This document shows positions 41,189-50,547 of a stretch of 64,000 nt of DNA, piece by piece. The DNA is taken from positions 37,707 through 101,706 of the forward strand of contig NZ_JPLA01000028.1 of the NCBI RefSeq assembly GCF_001010355.1, given 5' to 3'. The position numbers and the translations under genes are program-made. The first letter of the stretch is position 1. Each line of letters starts with the position of its first letter. The DNA is from Dyella japonica DSM 16301 (GTDB taxonomy: Bacteria; Pseudomonadota; Gammaproteobacteria; Xanthomonadales; Rhodanobacteraceae). Below the pieces are notes generated by a model that worked only from the letters and a program-made list of their open reading frames with translations, was not told the origin of the DNA and searched no databases.

Positions 41189-41470
41189 CTACCGTTCTTC
41201 TTGCTGTTGCCACAGATCTAGCGCAGACAGGAGCCCTTCGGTCTGAGCAAGGCCGTAGTCAGGCGACCTGTATCGAATATCAGCGTCTGAAAGAAAGTGC
41301 CAGGCGATTTCGGGCATTTCCGTTCCGAGGCCGTGGCTTTGGATGTGCAACCGAAGCAAGAGTGAGCCCCGCTGGACGTGGGCCAATTCATCCACGCTAG
41401 CTGGCCGCTTGGCTGCCAGTTCCCTGAGTGCAGCCCGGACCTGGCTAGTCGTTTGAGGTTTCACATCCAT
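41189..41470 (-). CDS. Small cytoplasmic protein, unknown
   Basis: 93 residues: MDVKPQTTSQVRAALRELAA at the start, then LLRLHIQSHGLGTEMPEIAW and HFLSDADIRYRSPDYG. It is helical and soluble with no metal site. The pattern feels conserved in Xanthomonads but I cannot name a family. The repeat abuts its stop codon. Confidence 0.5.
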   Translation of the reverse strand: MDVKPQTTSQVRAALRELAAKRPASVDELAHVQRGSLLLRLHIQSHGLGTEMPEIAWHFLSDADIRYRSPDYGLAQTEGLLSALDLWQQQEER

Positions 41471-41492
41471 GGCTTCACCTGAGACGAGACAT

Positions 41493-41516
41493 GTCTGCTT
41501 CAGGTCGAAAGTGGCA
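41493..41516 (+). repeat. Dispersed hairpin repeat, copy 23 (degenerate)
   Basis: Left arm GTCTGC, core AGGTCGAA, decayed right arm GTGGCAC. It is 82 bp past the M24 peptidase stop and is the last copy seen in the window. Confidence 0.7.
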
Positions 41517-41598
41517 CGACTATAGGCCCACTCTCACCCACCCATCATGGCTGCAAACCCTGCTGTCCAGTACTCGCTGTCCAACAGGGTCCAACCCA

Positions 41599-42882
41599 TC
41601 AAATCGGATCATCAATCGACTTGGCCAGCTCGGTAAACAGCTTCGGCCCGGTCTCGGTCATATGCCAGCAGTCTTCCAGGCGGATGCCGAATTCGCCGGG
41701 GATGTAGAGGCCCGGTTCGTCGGAGAAACACATGCCGGGCGCCAGCGGGGTGGCGTCGCCGTGCACGAGGTAGGGCGACTCGTGGCCGTCCAAACCGATG
41801 CCATGGCCAGTGCGATGGGGCAGGCCGGGAAGTTTGTATCCGGGGCCCCAGCCTTCCTTTTCGTAGTAGGCGCGCACGGCGTCGTCGATGGCGCCTACCG
41901 GTGAACCCAGCTTGGCGGTGGCCAGCGCGATTTCCTGGCCACGCTTGACGGTATCCCAGACCTTGCGCTGTTTCGCGGTCGGCTTGCCCATCACCCAGGT
42001 GCGCGAGATGTCCGATTGATAGCCGTGCACGGCGCAGCCCACGTCCATCAGGATGACCGAACCTTCGTGCAGGGTCTGCGGTTGGCGCGAGCCGTGCGGG
42101 TAGGCGCTGGCTTCGTTGATCAACACCAGGGCGAATTCCGGCGCGCCGCCCAGGGCCTCGGTGGCGGCGTTCATCATGGTGGCGATCTCGTCGGGGCGCA
42201 TGCCCGCGCGGACGTGGCCGTGGACGTAGCGCAGCGCGGCCAGGGTGACGTCATTGGCGGTCTGCATCAGCACCAGTTCGGCCGGGGATTTGATCAGGCG
42301 CACGGCCTTCACCAGAGCGTTGCCGGAAACCACGCTGTAAGCCCCGGCGCTGGCGTCGCGCACGCCATCGACGACGAACAGGCGCGTGGTCGCTTCGAAG
42401 GCGATCGGGCCGGAGGTTACGCCGCGGTCGCGAAGCGCGCCGACCAGGAGGGCGAACGGGCTTTCATGCTCATTCCATGGCCGCACATCGTCGCCCACCG
42501 CCAGGGTCTCGCGGATCGACGGCTCTTCGAAGGCCGGGGTCACCACGACGATGTCGCCACGGGCCGGGATCACCGCCGCCGTCGTACGCTCCGAGCGATG
42601 CCACTGGATGCCGGTGAAGTAGTCCAGGCTCGAACCCGACTCCAGGATCAAGGCGCCGATCTTCTGCTCGACCATCAGCTTTTGCAGCTTGGCGATACGC
42701 GCGCGGCGCTCCTCCACGGAAATCGGCTTGGCGCCGGTGGTCATGGAGGTCAACCCGGCCAGCCCGCCTGGGGAGGCTTGCGCTGCGGGCGCGGCGTGCG
42801 CCGAACGACCGGTCAGCATGAAGGCGGTGGAGGCGGCAGCGGTGGCAGCTACAGCTCCCGTGAGAAAGTCGCGACGACGCAT
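41599..42882 (-). CDS. Tat-exported M24 (Xaa-Pro) metallopeptidase
   Basis: 427 residues. The N-terminus MRRRDFLTGAVAATAAASTA is a twin-arginine signal, so it folds before export. The pita-bread domain shows metal ligands in ILMDVGCAVHGYQSDISRTW (two Asp), HRTGHGIGLDGHE (His), SDEPG (Glu) and IRLEDCW (Glu). A creatinase-type N-terminal domain (residues about 60-190) precedes it. It removes N-terminal residues before proline, in the periplasm. It begins the core genome again after the repeat patch. Confidence 0.9.
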   Translation of the reverse strand: MRRRDFLTGAVAATAAASTAFMLTGRSAHAAPAAQASPGGLAGLTSMTTGAKPISVEERRARIAKLQKLMVEQKIGALILESGSSLDYFTGIQWHRSERTTAAVIPARGDIVVVTPAFEEPSIRETLAVGDDVRPWNEHESPFALLVGALRDRGVTSGPIAFEATTRLFVVDGVRDASAGAYSVVSGNALVKAVRLIKSPAELVLMQTANDVTLAALRYVHGHVRAGMRPDEIATMMNAATEALGGAPEFALVLINEASAYPHGSRQPQTLHEGSVILMDVGCAVHGYQSDISRTWVMGKPTAKQRKVWDTVKRGQEIALATAKLGSPVGAIDDAVRAYYEKEGWGPGYKLPGLPHRTGHGIGLDGHESPYLVHGDATPLAPGMCFSDEPGLYIPGEFGIRLEDCWHMTETGPKLFTELAKSIDDPI

Positions 42883-43309
42883 GAAAACTCCGGACGGATA
42901 CCAAGGATGCCTCGCAGTATGAGGCCGGACTCGGCGACGCGACTACGGGTGTCCGATAGCATTTGCGCCAGCACCACATCCTGGTCCAACATGCCATGTT
43001 GCTCACTGCCTGCACGCCACGCAATGTGGATGCTAGGTGGCCCAAGCGCTATTCCGATTCACGGGCATCGTCACTTGCGATGACTTCTGCGCGTGAAATC
43101 GCAGCGAAGCCTCTGAAGCGCGACGTACCGAGTTCGGACGTCTATCTCACTGTTTCCAGCGCCCAAGGCGACCCCAGCCGTTTAGGTGTTTTTACCTACC
43201 GCTCGTCGGTAGTACCACAGAGGCGGCGTCCACCTGCCTATGCTTGGATAGCAGCACGGCGCACTCCTCGAGCAGTGCAGCACGATCGTTCCGGATGGGA
43301 GCTAGGGTC
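42883..43309. other. Divergent intergenic region
   Basis: About 430 bp between the start codons of the M24 peptidase and a DUF1254 gene. No gene, repeat copy or strong palindrome is supported. It must contain both promoters; I cannot assign them. Confidence 0.5.
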
Positions 43310-44809
43310 ATGTCCAGGGTGCTTCGACTTTTCTCGGTGACGCTGGCACTTCAGTTTGGCGTGGCTGGTGTGGCGCGCGCCTGTCCATCGACGGACGCCC
43401 AGGCGGGATCGCCTCAAGTCCCACCAGCGGCCCACGCCAGTGAACTCAAAGGCACGCCCAGCGGCACGATGATGACCAAGGAGTACGTCCAGGCGATCGG
43501 TCGCATGGCGTACATCTGGGGTTGGCCGTTGGTGAACAACTACAACAGGTCGCTCGCGCTCGCCAAGCTGCCCGGACCCGGCCGCAACGGAGGCATCCTC
43601 CCCGTGTCGCCTCCGGGCGCGATCAGCATGCTGACCGATTACATCAAGCCGGATCAGAAATTCATCACCTGCCCGAACCAGGACACCGTCTACGGTTCCG
43701 GTTATCAGCATCTCGATACGCTGCCAGTGGTTGTTCAAGTGCCCGATTTTGGCGACCGCTTCTATGTCTATCAGATCGCCGATGCGCGAACTGACTCGTT
43801 CTGTTCGATTGGCAAGCAATACGGCAGCAAGCCTGGCTTCTACCTGCTGGCAGGGCCCAACTGGAAAGGCCAGGTACCCAAGGGCATCACCGGCGTTTGC
43901 CGATCAACCACCGATCTGGCTGTCGTGCTGCCGCGCGCGTTCATGGACGACACGCCGGAGGACAAGGCGGCGATACAGAAAACCCTGAGCCAGATCATGG
44001 TGTATCCGCTGGACAAGTTCGACGGCAAGATGAAAACCATCGACTGGCACAAGACCCCCGATTACCCCGCGCCTCCCAGTAGCGGAGCAGGCGAAATCCA
44101 GTGGGTGGTCCCGGAGAAGTTTTTCGACGAACTGCCTGTCGTCATGAAGCAGATTCCGCCGCAACCGGGTGAGGAGTCGCTTTACGCCTCGATTCAATCG
44201 GTGCTGGATGCCGCTGCCAAGGATCCGCAGCTCAAGCAGGCGCTGGTGCAGGCCGCCGTGGCTTCGGAGAAGGAAATCATTGCGCCGCTGTTCGAATTCC
44301 GCAACAACGGTCGTCCGGTTGGCAACGGCTGGACGTCGCCTCCCAATGGCGCGAACTGGGGCGTGGACTATCTGTCGCGCACCGCGACGGCGAAGTCCAA
44401 CATGTATGACAACGCGCCGCAGGAAACGCGATACATCTACACCGACTTCGATTCCAAAGGCGTCCGGCTAAATGGTGCGGGCAACAACGCTTATACGATC
44501 ACGTTCCCCAAAGGACAGACGCCGCCGGTGAAAGGGTTCTGGTCATTGACCATGTACAACAAGCATCACTTGTTTGAGCCCAATGCGCTCAATCGCTACT
44601 CGCTGGGCACCAAGAGCCGCGACCTCAAGACCAATGCCGACGGATCGCTCACCTTCTATGTCCAGCACGCCTCCCCCGGCAAGGACAAAGAGAGCAACTG
44701 GCTGCCAGCCCCGGCCGATGACTTCTCGCTCTACATACGTGCTTATTGGCCGGATATCGCCATCACCGATGGCACGTGGAAGCCGCCCTCCGTGGTGAAG
44801 GCTCCGTAG
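43310..44809 (+). CDS. Secreted DUF1254/DUF1214 protein
   Basis: 499 residues with a signal peptide (LLRLFSV-type, ending GVARACPS). The N-terminal domain starts YVQAIGRMAYIWGWPLVNNY and contains the DUF1254 core TCPNQDTVYGSGYQHLDTLP; the C-terminal DUF1214 part has YTITFPKGQTPPVKGFWSLT and MYNKHHLFEPNALNRYSLG. The family is periplasmic and of unknown function. It is tail to tail with another member of the family, with 9 bp between stops. Confidence 0.85.
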   Translation: MSRVLRLFSVTLALQFGVAGVARACPSTDAQAGSPQVPPAAHASELKGTPSGTMMTKEYVQAIGRMAYIWGWPLVNNYNRSLALAKLPGPGRNGGILPVSPPGAISMLTDYIKPDQKFITCPNQDTVYGSGYQHLDTLPVVVQVPDFGDRFYVYQIADARTDSFCSIGKQYGSKPGFYLLAGPNWKGQVPKGITGVCRSTTDLAVVLPRAFMDDTPEDKAAIQKTLSQIMVYPLDKFDGKMKTIDWHKTPDYPAPPSSGAGEIQWVVPEKFFDELPVVMKQIPPQPGEESLYASIQSVLDAAAKDPQLKQALVQAAVASEKEIIAPLFEFRNNGRPVGNGWTSPPNGANWGVDYLSRTATAKSNMYDNAPQETRYIYTDFDSKGVRLNGAGNNAYTITFPKGQTPPVKGFWSLTMYNKHHLFEPNALNRYSLGTKSRDLKTNADGSLTFYVQHASPGKDKESNWLPAPADDFSLYIRAYWPDIAITDGTWKPPSVVKAP

Positions 44810-44818
44810 CTGGCACCC

Positions 44819-46138
44819 TCACAGCTCCTTCAAGGCTGGCGGAAAATAGCTGCGGTCGGCAACAGCGCCCTTGGGTCGATAGAAGCGGAAGGTCAGGCTG
44901 TAGCCGGTTCCCTTGGGTGTCGGGATCCAGTTGCCATCGGGAGCGCCGTCTGGCTTGGTGGCGCCAAAGTACAAGGTCAGCGAGCCATCCTTGCCGTAGC
45001 TGAGCTTGGAGAAATTACTCAGCAGATAGCGTTTCAGCGGATTGGGCAGCACGCGGCGATGGACCGAGTCCACCGCAATGACCGACCAGAAATAAGTCGC
45101 ATAGAGCGTTGGCAGCTGCTCCTTCTCGAAGCGCAACGCGTAGGAGTGATCGCCATTGAGCGGCTTGCCCGCAGGATCGATGAAGGCCTTGTAGTAGATC
45201 ACCTCTTGATAGCTGTTGGCCCAGATGCCGCCGAGGTTGACCAAGGTCCGCAGCAGCCAGTTGCTGCCGTAGACACCGATCGTCGTGGGCAAGGCCCAGC
45301 CGTCTTTCACCGTGCCATCGCCGAGCGTTGGCGAGGCTTTGTAGATCGCAGGGATCGCTTGCTGGCGGATCACCTGATCAACATGCTGACGCACGCTCGC
45401 ATCCTTGATCGCCTCGGCCACGGCGCGCGTACTCGCCTGTAGCCGCTCCATGCCCGGATTGATATCGGCTGCGCTATCCAGCGCCACCGTTGCCGAATCG
45501 AACGCCTCAACGCCCGGCAGCTTTTCGATGTCGAACCTCACGGTCTTTGGCACCTCGGGCGCGGCAGGGTGACCGCTGGCGCGGATGCTGAATTTCTTCT
45601 GCAGCGCCACCGCCTCGTCCGGCGTTGCGCCCAGCTCGACGCGAGAGAGCACCCGCAACACCTTGGCGGACACATCCACACGCTGCGTCGTGGCTGGCAG
45701 CTGGACAACGGCTCCTTTCAGGCAGACGGCAAACTCACCATCGGGGCGCTTGGGATAGACGCGCTCGTTGATGTTCGCCAAGGTCTCGCCCCAGCCATTG
45801 AGGAACTGCACGGTGTAGTAGCGATCCTTCACCTTCGGAACGGTCACCAGGGCGCAGCTCTTCTCGTCGATCGCCACCCAGGCTTCGGAGTAGGCCACAT
45901 CGAGATTGGGGTTGGGCCAGTCCACCTCTCCTACCTTGCGGTGGACGAGCTGGTTCCACTGGAAGCCGTTGCTGAAATCCGCCTGCTCCTGGTTGAGCAC
46001 CAGCAGCCGGCTGAGCAGATAGATATAGCTATCGCTGACGTCCTGGTCGTTGGGCACTGGTGCTTTGGCCTGCCCATGGGCCGCTGCGGCCAGCAATGCG
46101 GACAGGACGAAACTCAGGGTCAGCACATGAGCTTTCAT
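44819..46138 (-). CDS. Secreted DUF1254/DUF1214 protein
   Basis: 439 residues, starting MKAHVLTLSFVLSALLAAAA. It has the family blocks VDWPNPNLDVAYSEAWVAID, VPKVKDRYYTVQFLNGWGET, YALRFEKEQLPTLYATYFWS and VDSVHRRVLPNPLKRYLLSN. It is only distantly similar to its convergent neighbour and seems to be from another subgroup. The ATG at 46138 begins the signal peptide; the upstream frame is not signal-like. Confidence 0.85.
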   Translation of the reverse strand: MKAHVLTLSFVLSALLAAAAHGQAKAPVPNDQDVSDSYIYLLSRLLVLNQEQADFSNGFQWNQLVHRKVGEVDWPNPNLDVAYSEAWVAIDEKSCALVTVPKVKDRYYTVQFLNGWGETLANINERVYPKRPDGEFAVCLKGAVVQLPATTQRVDVSAKVLRVLSRVELGATPDEAVALQKKFSIRASGHPAAPEVPKTVRFDIEKLPGVEAFDSATVALDSAADINPGMERLQASTRAVAEAIKDASVRQHVDQVIRQQAIPAIYKASPTLGDGTVKDGWALPTTIGVYGSNWLLRTLVNLGGIWANSYQEVIYYKAFIDPAGKPLNGDHSYALRFEKEQLPTLYATYFWSVIAVDSVHRRVLPNPLKRYLLSNFSKLSYGKDGSLTLYFGATKPDGAPDGNWIPTPKGTGYSLTFRFYRPKGAVADRSYFPPALKEL

Positions 46139-46330
46139 GACCACTCTCCGTAGGCACCAGTAACAGCGTGCACTTTCCGGCCCGGTCATTTCCTCAGCAA
46201 ACGTACGGCGTCTTGCCAAGTATTTATACCTATCGCTGATGCTCTCCATGATCATCTTCAAGAGGCCACCGCCGGCTGCCCACCTGCCACGGTAGTATTT
46301 CCTGGCCAGACTTGCCGCTAGCGTGAACCC

Positions 46331-47176
46331 ATGACTCGTCCGACCACCACGTTTGGATTGCTTGGCGATACCGCGACGCGCGACTACGCGGACAAGCTCC
46401 GGCTGTTCAACGCCTTCGCCGCGCCGGAGCTACGCCAGGCCGTGGCGAGCCTGGCGTTGACGCCTGGCATGCGCGTACTCGATGCCGGCTGCGGCACGGG
46501 CGAGGCGCTGGGATGGCTGGCCGACGAGGTCGGACCGACGGGCACGGTGATCGGCATGGACCTGGCGACACCACATGTCAGGGCAGCACACGGCACGGCT
46601 GCCGAGAGTCGTTCACTGCTGCTGCAAGGGAACATCCTCGCGCCGCCGATGGCGCCTGCCAGTGTCGACCTGGTCTGGTCGGTCAATGTGATCAACCATC
46701 TCCGCTCGCCTGTCGATGGCCTGCAAACCTTGATGGCGCTGGTTCGCGATGGCGGGCGCGTGGCGCTCGGCCAGAGTTCGCTGTTGCCCGATATGTACTT
46801 CGCCTGGGATTCCCGTCTGGAGCGCCTGGTCAACGAGGCCGTGCGGCAGTACTACCGCGACCGCTATCAGCTGGACGAACGCGACCTCGCCTCCATCCGC
46901 GCCATCGCAGGCCTGCTGCGCCAGGCCGGACTGCGGGATGTCCACGTGCGCACCTTCATGATCGAACGCCTCGCGCCCCTGCGGCGGGAGGACGAAAGCT
47001 ATCTGCTGTCGGCGATTTTTCGCGGCACCTGGGGCACTCGGTTGCAGCCGTATTTGTCGAGCGACGACTACGAAGAAGTGATGCGCCTGTGCGACCCCAG
47101 TCATGCCGACTACGCGCTGCGTCGCGACGATTTCCATTTCCTGCAGAGCTTCACGTTGGCCGTTGGCGTGGTCTGA
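46331..47176 (+). CDS. Class I SAM-dependent methyltransferase
   Basis: 281 residues. Motif I is MRVLDAGCGTGEALGWLADE, the acidic loop is VIGMDLATPH, and motif IV-like ASVDLVWSVNVINHL follows. The C-terminal third (from QYYRDRYQLDERDLASIRAI) is a substrate-binding extension. The substrate is unknown. It lies 48 bp before an ABM-type gene on the same strand and is probably co-transcribed. Confidence 0.85.
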   Translation: MTRPTTTFGLLGDTATRDYADKLRLFNAFAAPELRQAVASLALTPGMRVLDAGCGTGEALGWLADEVGPTGTVIGMDLATPHVRAAHGTAAESRSLLLQGNILAPPMAPASVDLVWSVNVINHLRSPVDGLQTLMALVRDGGRVALGQSSLLPDMYFAWDSRLERLVNEAVRQYYRDRYQLDERDLASIRAIAGLLRQAGLRDVHVRTFMIERLAPLRREDESYLLSAIFRGTWGTRLQPYLSSDDYEEVMRLCDPSHADYALRRDDFHFLQSFTLAVGVV

Positions 47177-47224
47177 GTTTCGCCAGGAGGCAGTCACGCC
47201 GCGCCGGAAACGGAGGGATACAGC

Positions 47225-47548
47225 ATGAACTACGCCACCATCTGGGAGTTCCTGGTACCCGAAGATCAGCAGGCGGCCTTTGAAGCTGCCTATGGCCCCG
47301 ACGGCCCCTGGGCACGGCTGTTTGCACAAGCGCCGGGTTTTCTCGAAGTACGGCTGTTGCGTAGCCGCGAACAGGCGGGCCGCTACTTCACCATCGACCG
47401 CTGGCAATCCGCCGCTGCGTTCGAGAACTTCAAGAGCAGCTTCGCCGGGGAGTACCAGGCGCTGGACCAGCAGCTGGAAGGCCTGGCCTCGTCGGAAGTG
47501 CCGGTCGGAGCATTCGAAGAATGGCCCGGCCAGGAGGATGTCCGCTGA
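47225..47548 (+). CDS. Antibiotic biosynthesis monooxygenase (ABM) fold protein
   Basis: 107 residues with the ferredoxin-like ABM pattern: YATIWEFLVPEDQQAAFEAA, PGFLEVRLLRS, YFTIDRWQSAAAFENFKSSF. Members oxidise polyketides, degrade heme or act as dimeric scaffolds. Pairing with a methyltransferase suggests small-molecule modification, but this is weak evidence. Confidence 0.8.
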   Translation: MNYATIWEFLVPEDQQAAFEAAYGPDGPWARLFAQAPGFLEVRLLRSREQAGRYFTIDRWQSAAAFENFKSSFAGEYQALDQQLEGLASSEVPVGAFEEWPGQEDVR

Positions 47549-47573
47549 ATTGCTACGCCGACTAATCAGGCCT

Positions 47574-48134
47574 TCAATAGATCCATGGTATCAGCCGCTT
47601 GGTCCGCGCCGCGTACTGGCGAAAGGCATCGCCGAACGCATCGGCAAGCGCTGCCTCCTCCTCCTTGATGCGATAGAGATAGAGGCAGGTGGTCAGGCTC
47701 ATCATCACGATCACGCTTAGCCAGTTGCCCAAGCTCATGGCAAAGCCGAGGAACGCAATCATCGCGCCCAGATAACTCGGGTGGCGCACATGGGCGTACA
47801 AGCCTTCTGCCTTGAGTTGATGATCGCTGCGAATCGCCACGTTGGGCGTGTGGAAACGGCCCAATTGGGCGATCGCGAGCGAACGCACCGCGATGCCGAT
47901 CACCATGATGACCAGGCCAAGCCATGGCAGTGCCGCCGAATGCATCGCGCCCATCGCTCCGTAGGACAAGGCGATGCACAGGGCGTAAACCACCGGCCCG
48001 CCGATCATCAGCAACTTCAAGGAACGTTGATCGCGATTCTCCGCGCTGCCCGTCTTGAGGCGGAAGACCACGATGACGTCGATCATCAGCCATACGAAGA
48101 AAACGACGAGACCTATGCTGCGCACCGTGTTCAT
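47574..48134 (-). CDS. Isoprenylcysteine carboxyl methyltransferase (ICMT)-like membrane protein
   Basis: 186 residues with five membrane helices. The C-terminal SAM-binding signature GLYAHVRHPSYLGAMIAFLG, then IKEEEAALADAFGDAFRQYA, matches the ICMT/PEMT superfamily (HP near the helix, E near the end). Bacterial substrates are mostly unknown. ATG 48134 is chosen from the membrane-protein start. It converges with the ABM gene. Confidence 0.8.
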   Translation of the reverse strand: MNTVRSIGLVVFFVWLMIDVIVVFRLKTGSAENRDQRSLKLLMIGGPVVYALCIALSYGAMGAMHSAALPWLGLVIMVIGIAVRSLAIAQLGRFHTPNVAIRSDHQLKAEGLYAHVRHPSYLGAMIAFLGFAMSLGNWLSVIVMMSLTTCLYLYRIKEEEAALADAFGDAFRQYAARTKRLIPWIY

Positions 48135-48390
48135 GCCGTTGCCGCCTCCCGCGCCGAGATGACAGTCCCGTGCCGACGTGGATCGCGCCACGCGGACCAG
48201 CCCCGCGCCCAGCTTCCTCTGTCCGACCTGACTCAACAAGTGACAGCGCCCTCTGTGCGCCATCGATGGTACGTGATCATGTTCCAGGGCTCCTGCACAA
48301 CCGCTTGCTTGGGTCTGCACTACGGCCTTGACGCCCGCCTTGCAGTTACGCCACTTTCTGGGCACTGGACCGGGTCATGCGACTGCCACC

Positions 48391-49326
48391 ATGCGACGCG
48401 ACATCGCCATCATCGTTTTTCCGGGATTTCAGCTGCTGGATGCGGCCGGCCCGGTTGCCGTGTTCGAGATGGCCGAGCGCTTTCGGCCGGACAGCTATGC
48501 GATCAGCGTGCTGGCCCCGGGCGGCGGCGTCGTGCGCAGCTCCTCGGGTGTGAGCCTGGCCGCTTCGCCGATCGAAGCGAAGCGCTATGACACGGTGATC
48601 GTCTCGGGCGGCAATCTTGCGCAGATCGAAGAGAGCCAGGGCGACATCGTGCAGTGGCTCGGCGACGATGCATGGCGGCGAGCGGCGGGAGTCTGCTCCG
48701 GCGCGTTCTTCCTGGCACAGGCCGGCTTGCTCGATGGCCGACGCGCGACCACCCATTGGGCCGTCGCCGAACGCTTCCGCGTGCTCTATCCGCAGGTGCG
48801 GCTCGATGCCGACCGGATGTTCGTGCGGGACGGCAAGGTCTGGACCTCGGCAGGCATATCGGCGGGGATCGATCTTGCGCTGGCCCTGGTCGAGGACGAC
48901 CTCGGCCCCGGCCTTGCGCGACGCGCGGCACAACAGCTGGTGGTGCACCAGCGCCGGCATGGCGGGCAGTCGCAGTACTCCGTGCTGGTGGACCAGGGCG
49001 GCAAGACCGGTCGCTTCGGCGACCTGATCGGCTGGATGCGTACGCGCATCGCCGAACCGATGACGGTGGAGCGCTTGGCCGAGCGCGCCGCCATGAGCCC
49101 CCGCAATTTTGCCCGCGCCTTCACGGCCGAGATCGGCGCAACGCCGGCAAAAGTGGTGGAGGGTCTGCGGCTGGAGGCGGCCCGCATCGCGGTCGAGACC
49201 AGCCATCTCACCCTCGACCATATCGCGGCGTCCACCGGGTTCGGCGACGCAAGCCGCATGCGCCGTGCCTTTGTCCGCGCGTTCGGCACGTCGCCGCTGT
49301 CGCTGCGCCGGAGCGCTGGCGTGTGA
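48391..49326 (+). CDS. GlxA-type transcriptional regulator (DJ-1/PfpI plus AraC HTH)
   Basis: 311 residues. Residues 1-180 form a DJ-1-like domain (IAIIVFPGFQLLDAAGPVAV, then WRRAAGVCSGAFFLAQAGLL with the nucleophile-elbow Cys). Residues 215-311 form the AraC/XylS HTH (MTVERLAERAAMSPRNFARA; LDHIAASTGFGDASRMRRAF). It senses an unknown metabolite and binds DNA. Divergently placed to the ICMT-like gene, a possible target. Confidence 0.9.
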   Translation: MRRDIAIIVFPGFQLLDAAGPVAVFEMAERFRPDSYAISVLAPGGGVVRSSSGVSLAASPIEAKRYDTVIVSGGNLAQIEESQGDIVQWLGDDAWRRAAGVCSGAFFLAQAGLLDGRRATTHWAVAERFRVLYPQVRLDADRMFVRDGKVWTSAGISAGIDLALALVEDDLGPGLARRAAQQLVVHQRRHGGQSQYSVLVDQGGKTGRFGDLIGWMRTRIAEPMTVERLAERAAMSPRNFARAFTAEIGATPAKVVEGLRLEAARIAVETSHLTLDHIAASTGFGDASRMRRAFVRAFGTSPLSLRRSAGV

Positions 49327-49507
49327 AGGCAGCGGGCTGCCGTTACCCGCGACCCCGATACGCGTTGGCCGTTTTTGCCCGGAAATTGTCCTTGTCGGTG
49401 CCGGTCGGAACACTCATAAAAGATCGCCGTGAGATCGCGACCGCACTCGTCATGACGACCGCGGCTAGTCCGAACGAACCATCAACGTCTTTCATGTGAG
49501 GAACCAC

Positions 49508-50500
49508 ATGCGCTTGCTCCCCTTGGTTTCAGCATGTCTTCTGTGTTTCGCTGCCGCGCAAGCCGCCACCGCCGCGCCGGCCCCGTCCACTCCCGCCACG
49601 CGACTCGATCACATCCTGCTGTGGGGACGCGGGATCGACCAGGTCACGTCGGTCATGGCGGTCAAGCTGGGCTTTCAGGTGCGCCCCGGTCGCGATCCCG
49701 ATGGCGTAGCCAACCGCTATATCCGCTTCTCGGACACAAGCTTCATCGAGTTGCTGGGTATTACGCGGCCCAATCCCACATTTGATCCCGGCATGAAAGA
49801 GGACCAGCAGGCCTTGAAGGGCGGGCCCGGTTCGCGCACGTTCGGCTTTCGCTCGTCGTCGCTCGACGCCATCCATCAGTCGCTGCAGGCGCTGCACTAC
49901 GCCGTCACGCCGTTCTTTTCCGGCCCCGACAGCGCCAAGCCCGGCTGGCGCTTGTTCGCGTTTGACCGTGCGCCCTTGTCGAGCAACACCTTCTTCATCG
50001 ACTACGCAGCCGGCTACGCGCCCGATCAATTCGACCCCGCCAATGCCGACGACTACCGCGTGACGCGCGAACACCCCAACGGAGCGCGCGAGCTCTCTTC
50101 GATCTGGCTGGTATCGGGTGACGCCGATGCCGATCGCCGGCAGCTGGAGAAAATGGGTTACGGCCACGCGGTGCCAGTGAAGCTAGCCGCAGTCGGCGCC
50201 AAAGGCTTTTGCGTGCCGATCGGCCCGACCGCTCTACTCACTCTGCAACCCGACGGTGCGGGCCTAGCCCAACAGACCATGGCGAATGGCGGCCCGCGCA
50301 TTCTCGGTGTGAGTTTCGGCGTGACCGATCTTGAACGCGCGCAACGCTGGGTCGAACGTGGCTACGAACACAAGCTGACGAGTTACCGCGGCCTGTCTGG
50401 CGCGTCCATCCTCGCTCCAACTCAGGATGACCTAGGCCTATCCATCGAATTTCATGCCATGCAGGCTAGCGACTCGCCTTGTTCAGCGACGAACCTGTAG
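49508..50500 (+). CDS. Secreted VOC-family (glyoxalase-like) protein
   Basis: 330 residues with a signal peptide ending near AAQAATAAP. TRLDHILLWGRGIDQVTSVM and the second half GVSFGVTDLERAQRWVERGY are the two halves of a duplicated VOC fold (Glyoxalase_3 type). Metal ligands are likely His in LDHILL and Glu in SIEFHAM. Export of a VOC protein is uncommon. The ATG at 49508 begins the signal; a GTG 12 bases upstream is an alternative. Confidence 0.75.
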   Translation: MRLLPLVSACLLCFAAAQAATAAPAPSTPATRLDHILLWGRGIDQVTSVMAVKLGFQVRPGRDPDGVANRYIRFSDTSFIELLGITRPNPTFDPGMKEDQQALKGGPGSRTFGFRSSSLDAIHQSLQALHYAVTPFFSGPDSAKPGWRLFAFDRAPLSSNTFFIDYAAGYAPDQFDPANADDYRVTREHPNGARELSSIWLVSGDADADRRQLEKMGYGHAVPVKLAAVGAKGFCVPIGPTALLTLQPDGAGLAQQTMANGGPRILGVSFGVTDLERAQRWVERGYEHKLTSYRGLSGASILAPTQDDLGLSIEFHAMQASDSPCSATNL

Positions 50501-50547
50501 AGCGCACAGGACCGGACGCCGACGGTGGGTGATGCACGCTTGCCAAG

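Noticed and set aside
44870..44895. GGGTCGATAGAAGCGG inside the DUF1254 gene
   Set aside because: It is coding sequence and lacks the left arm.
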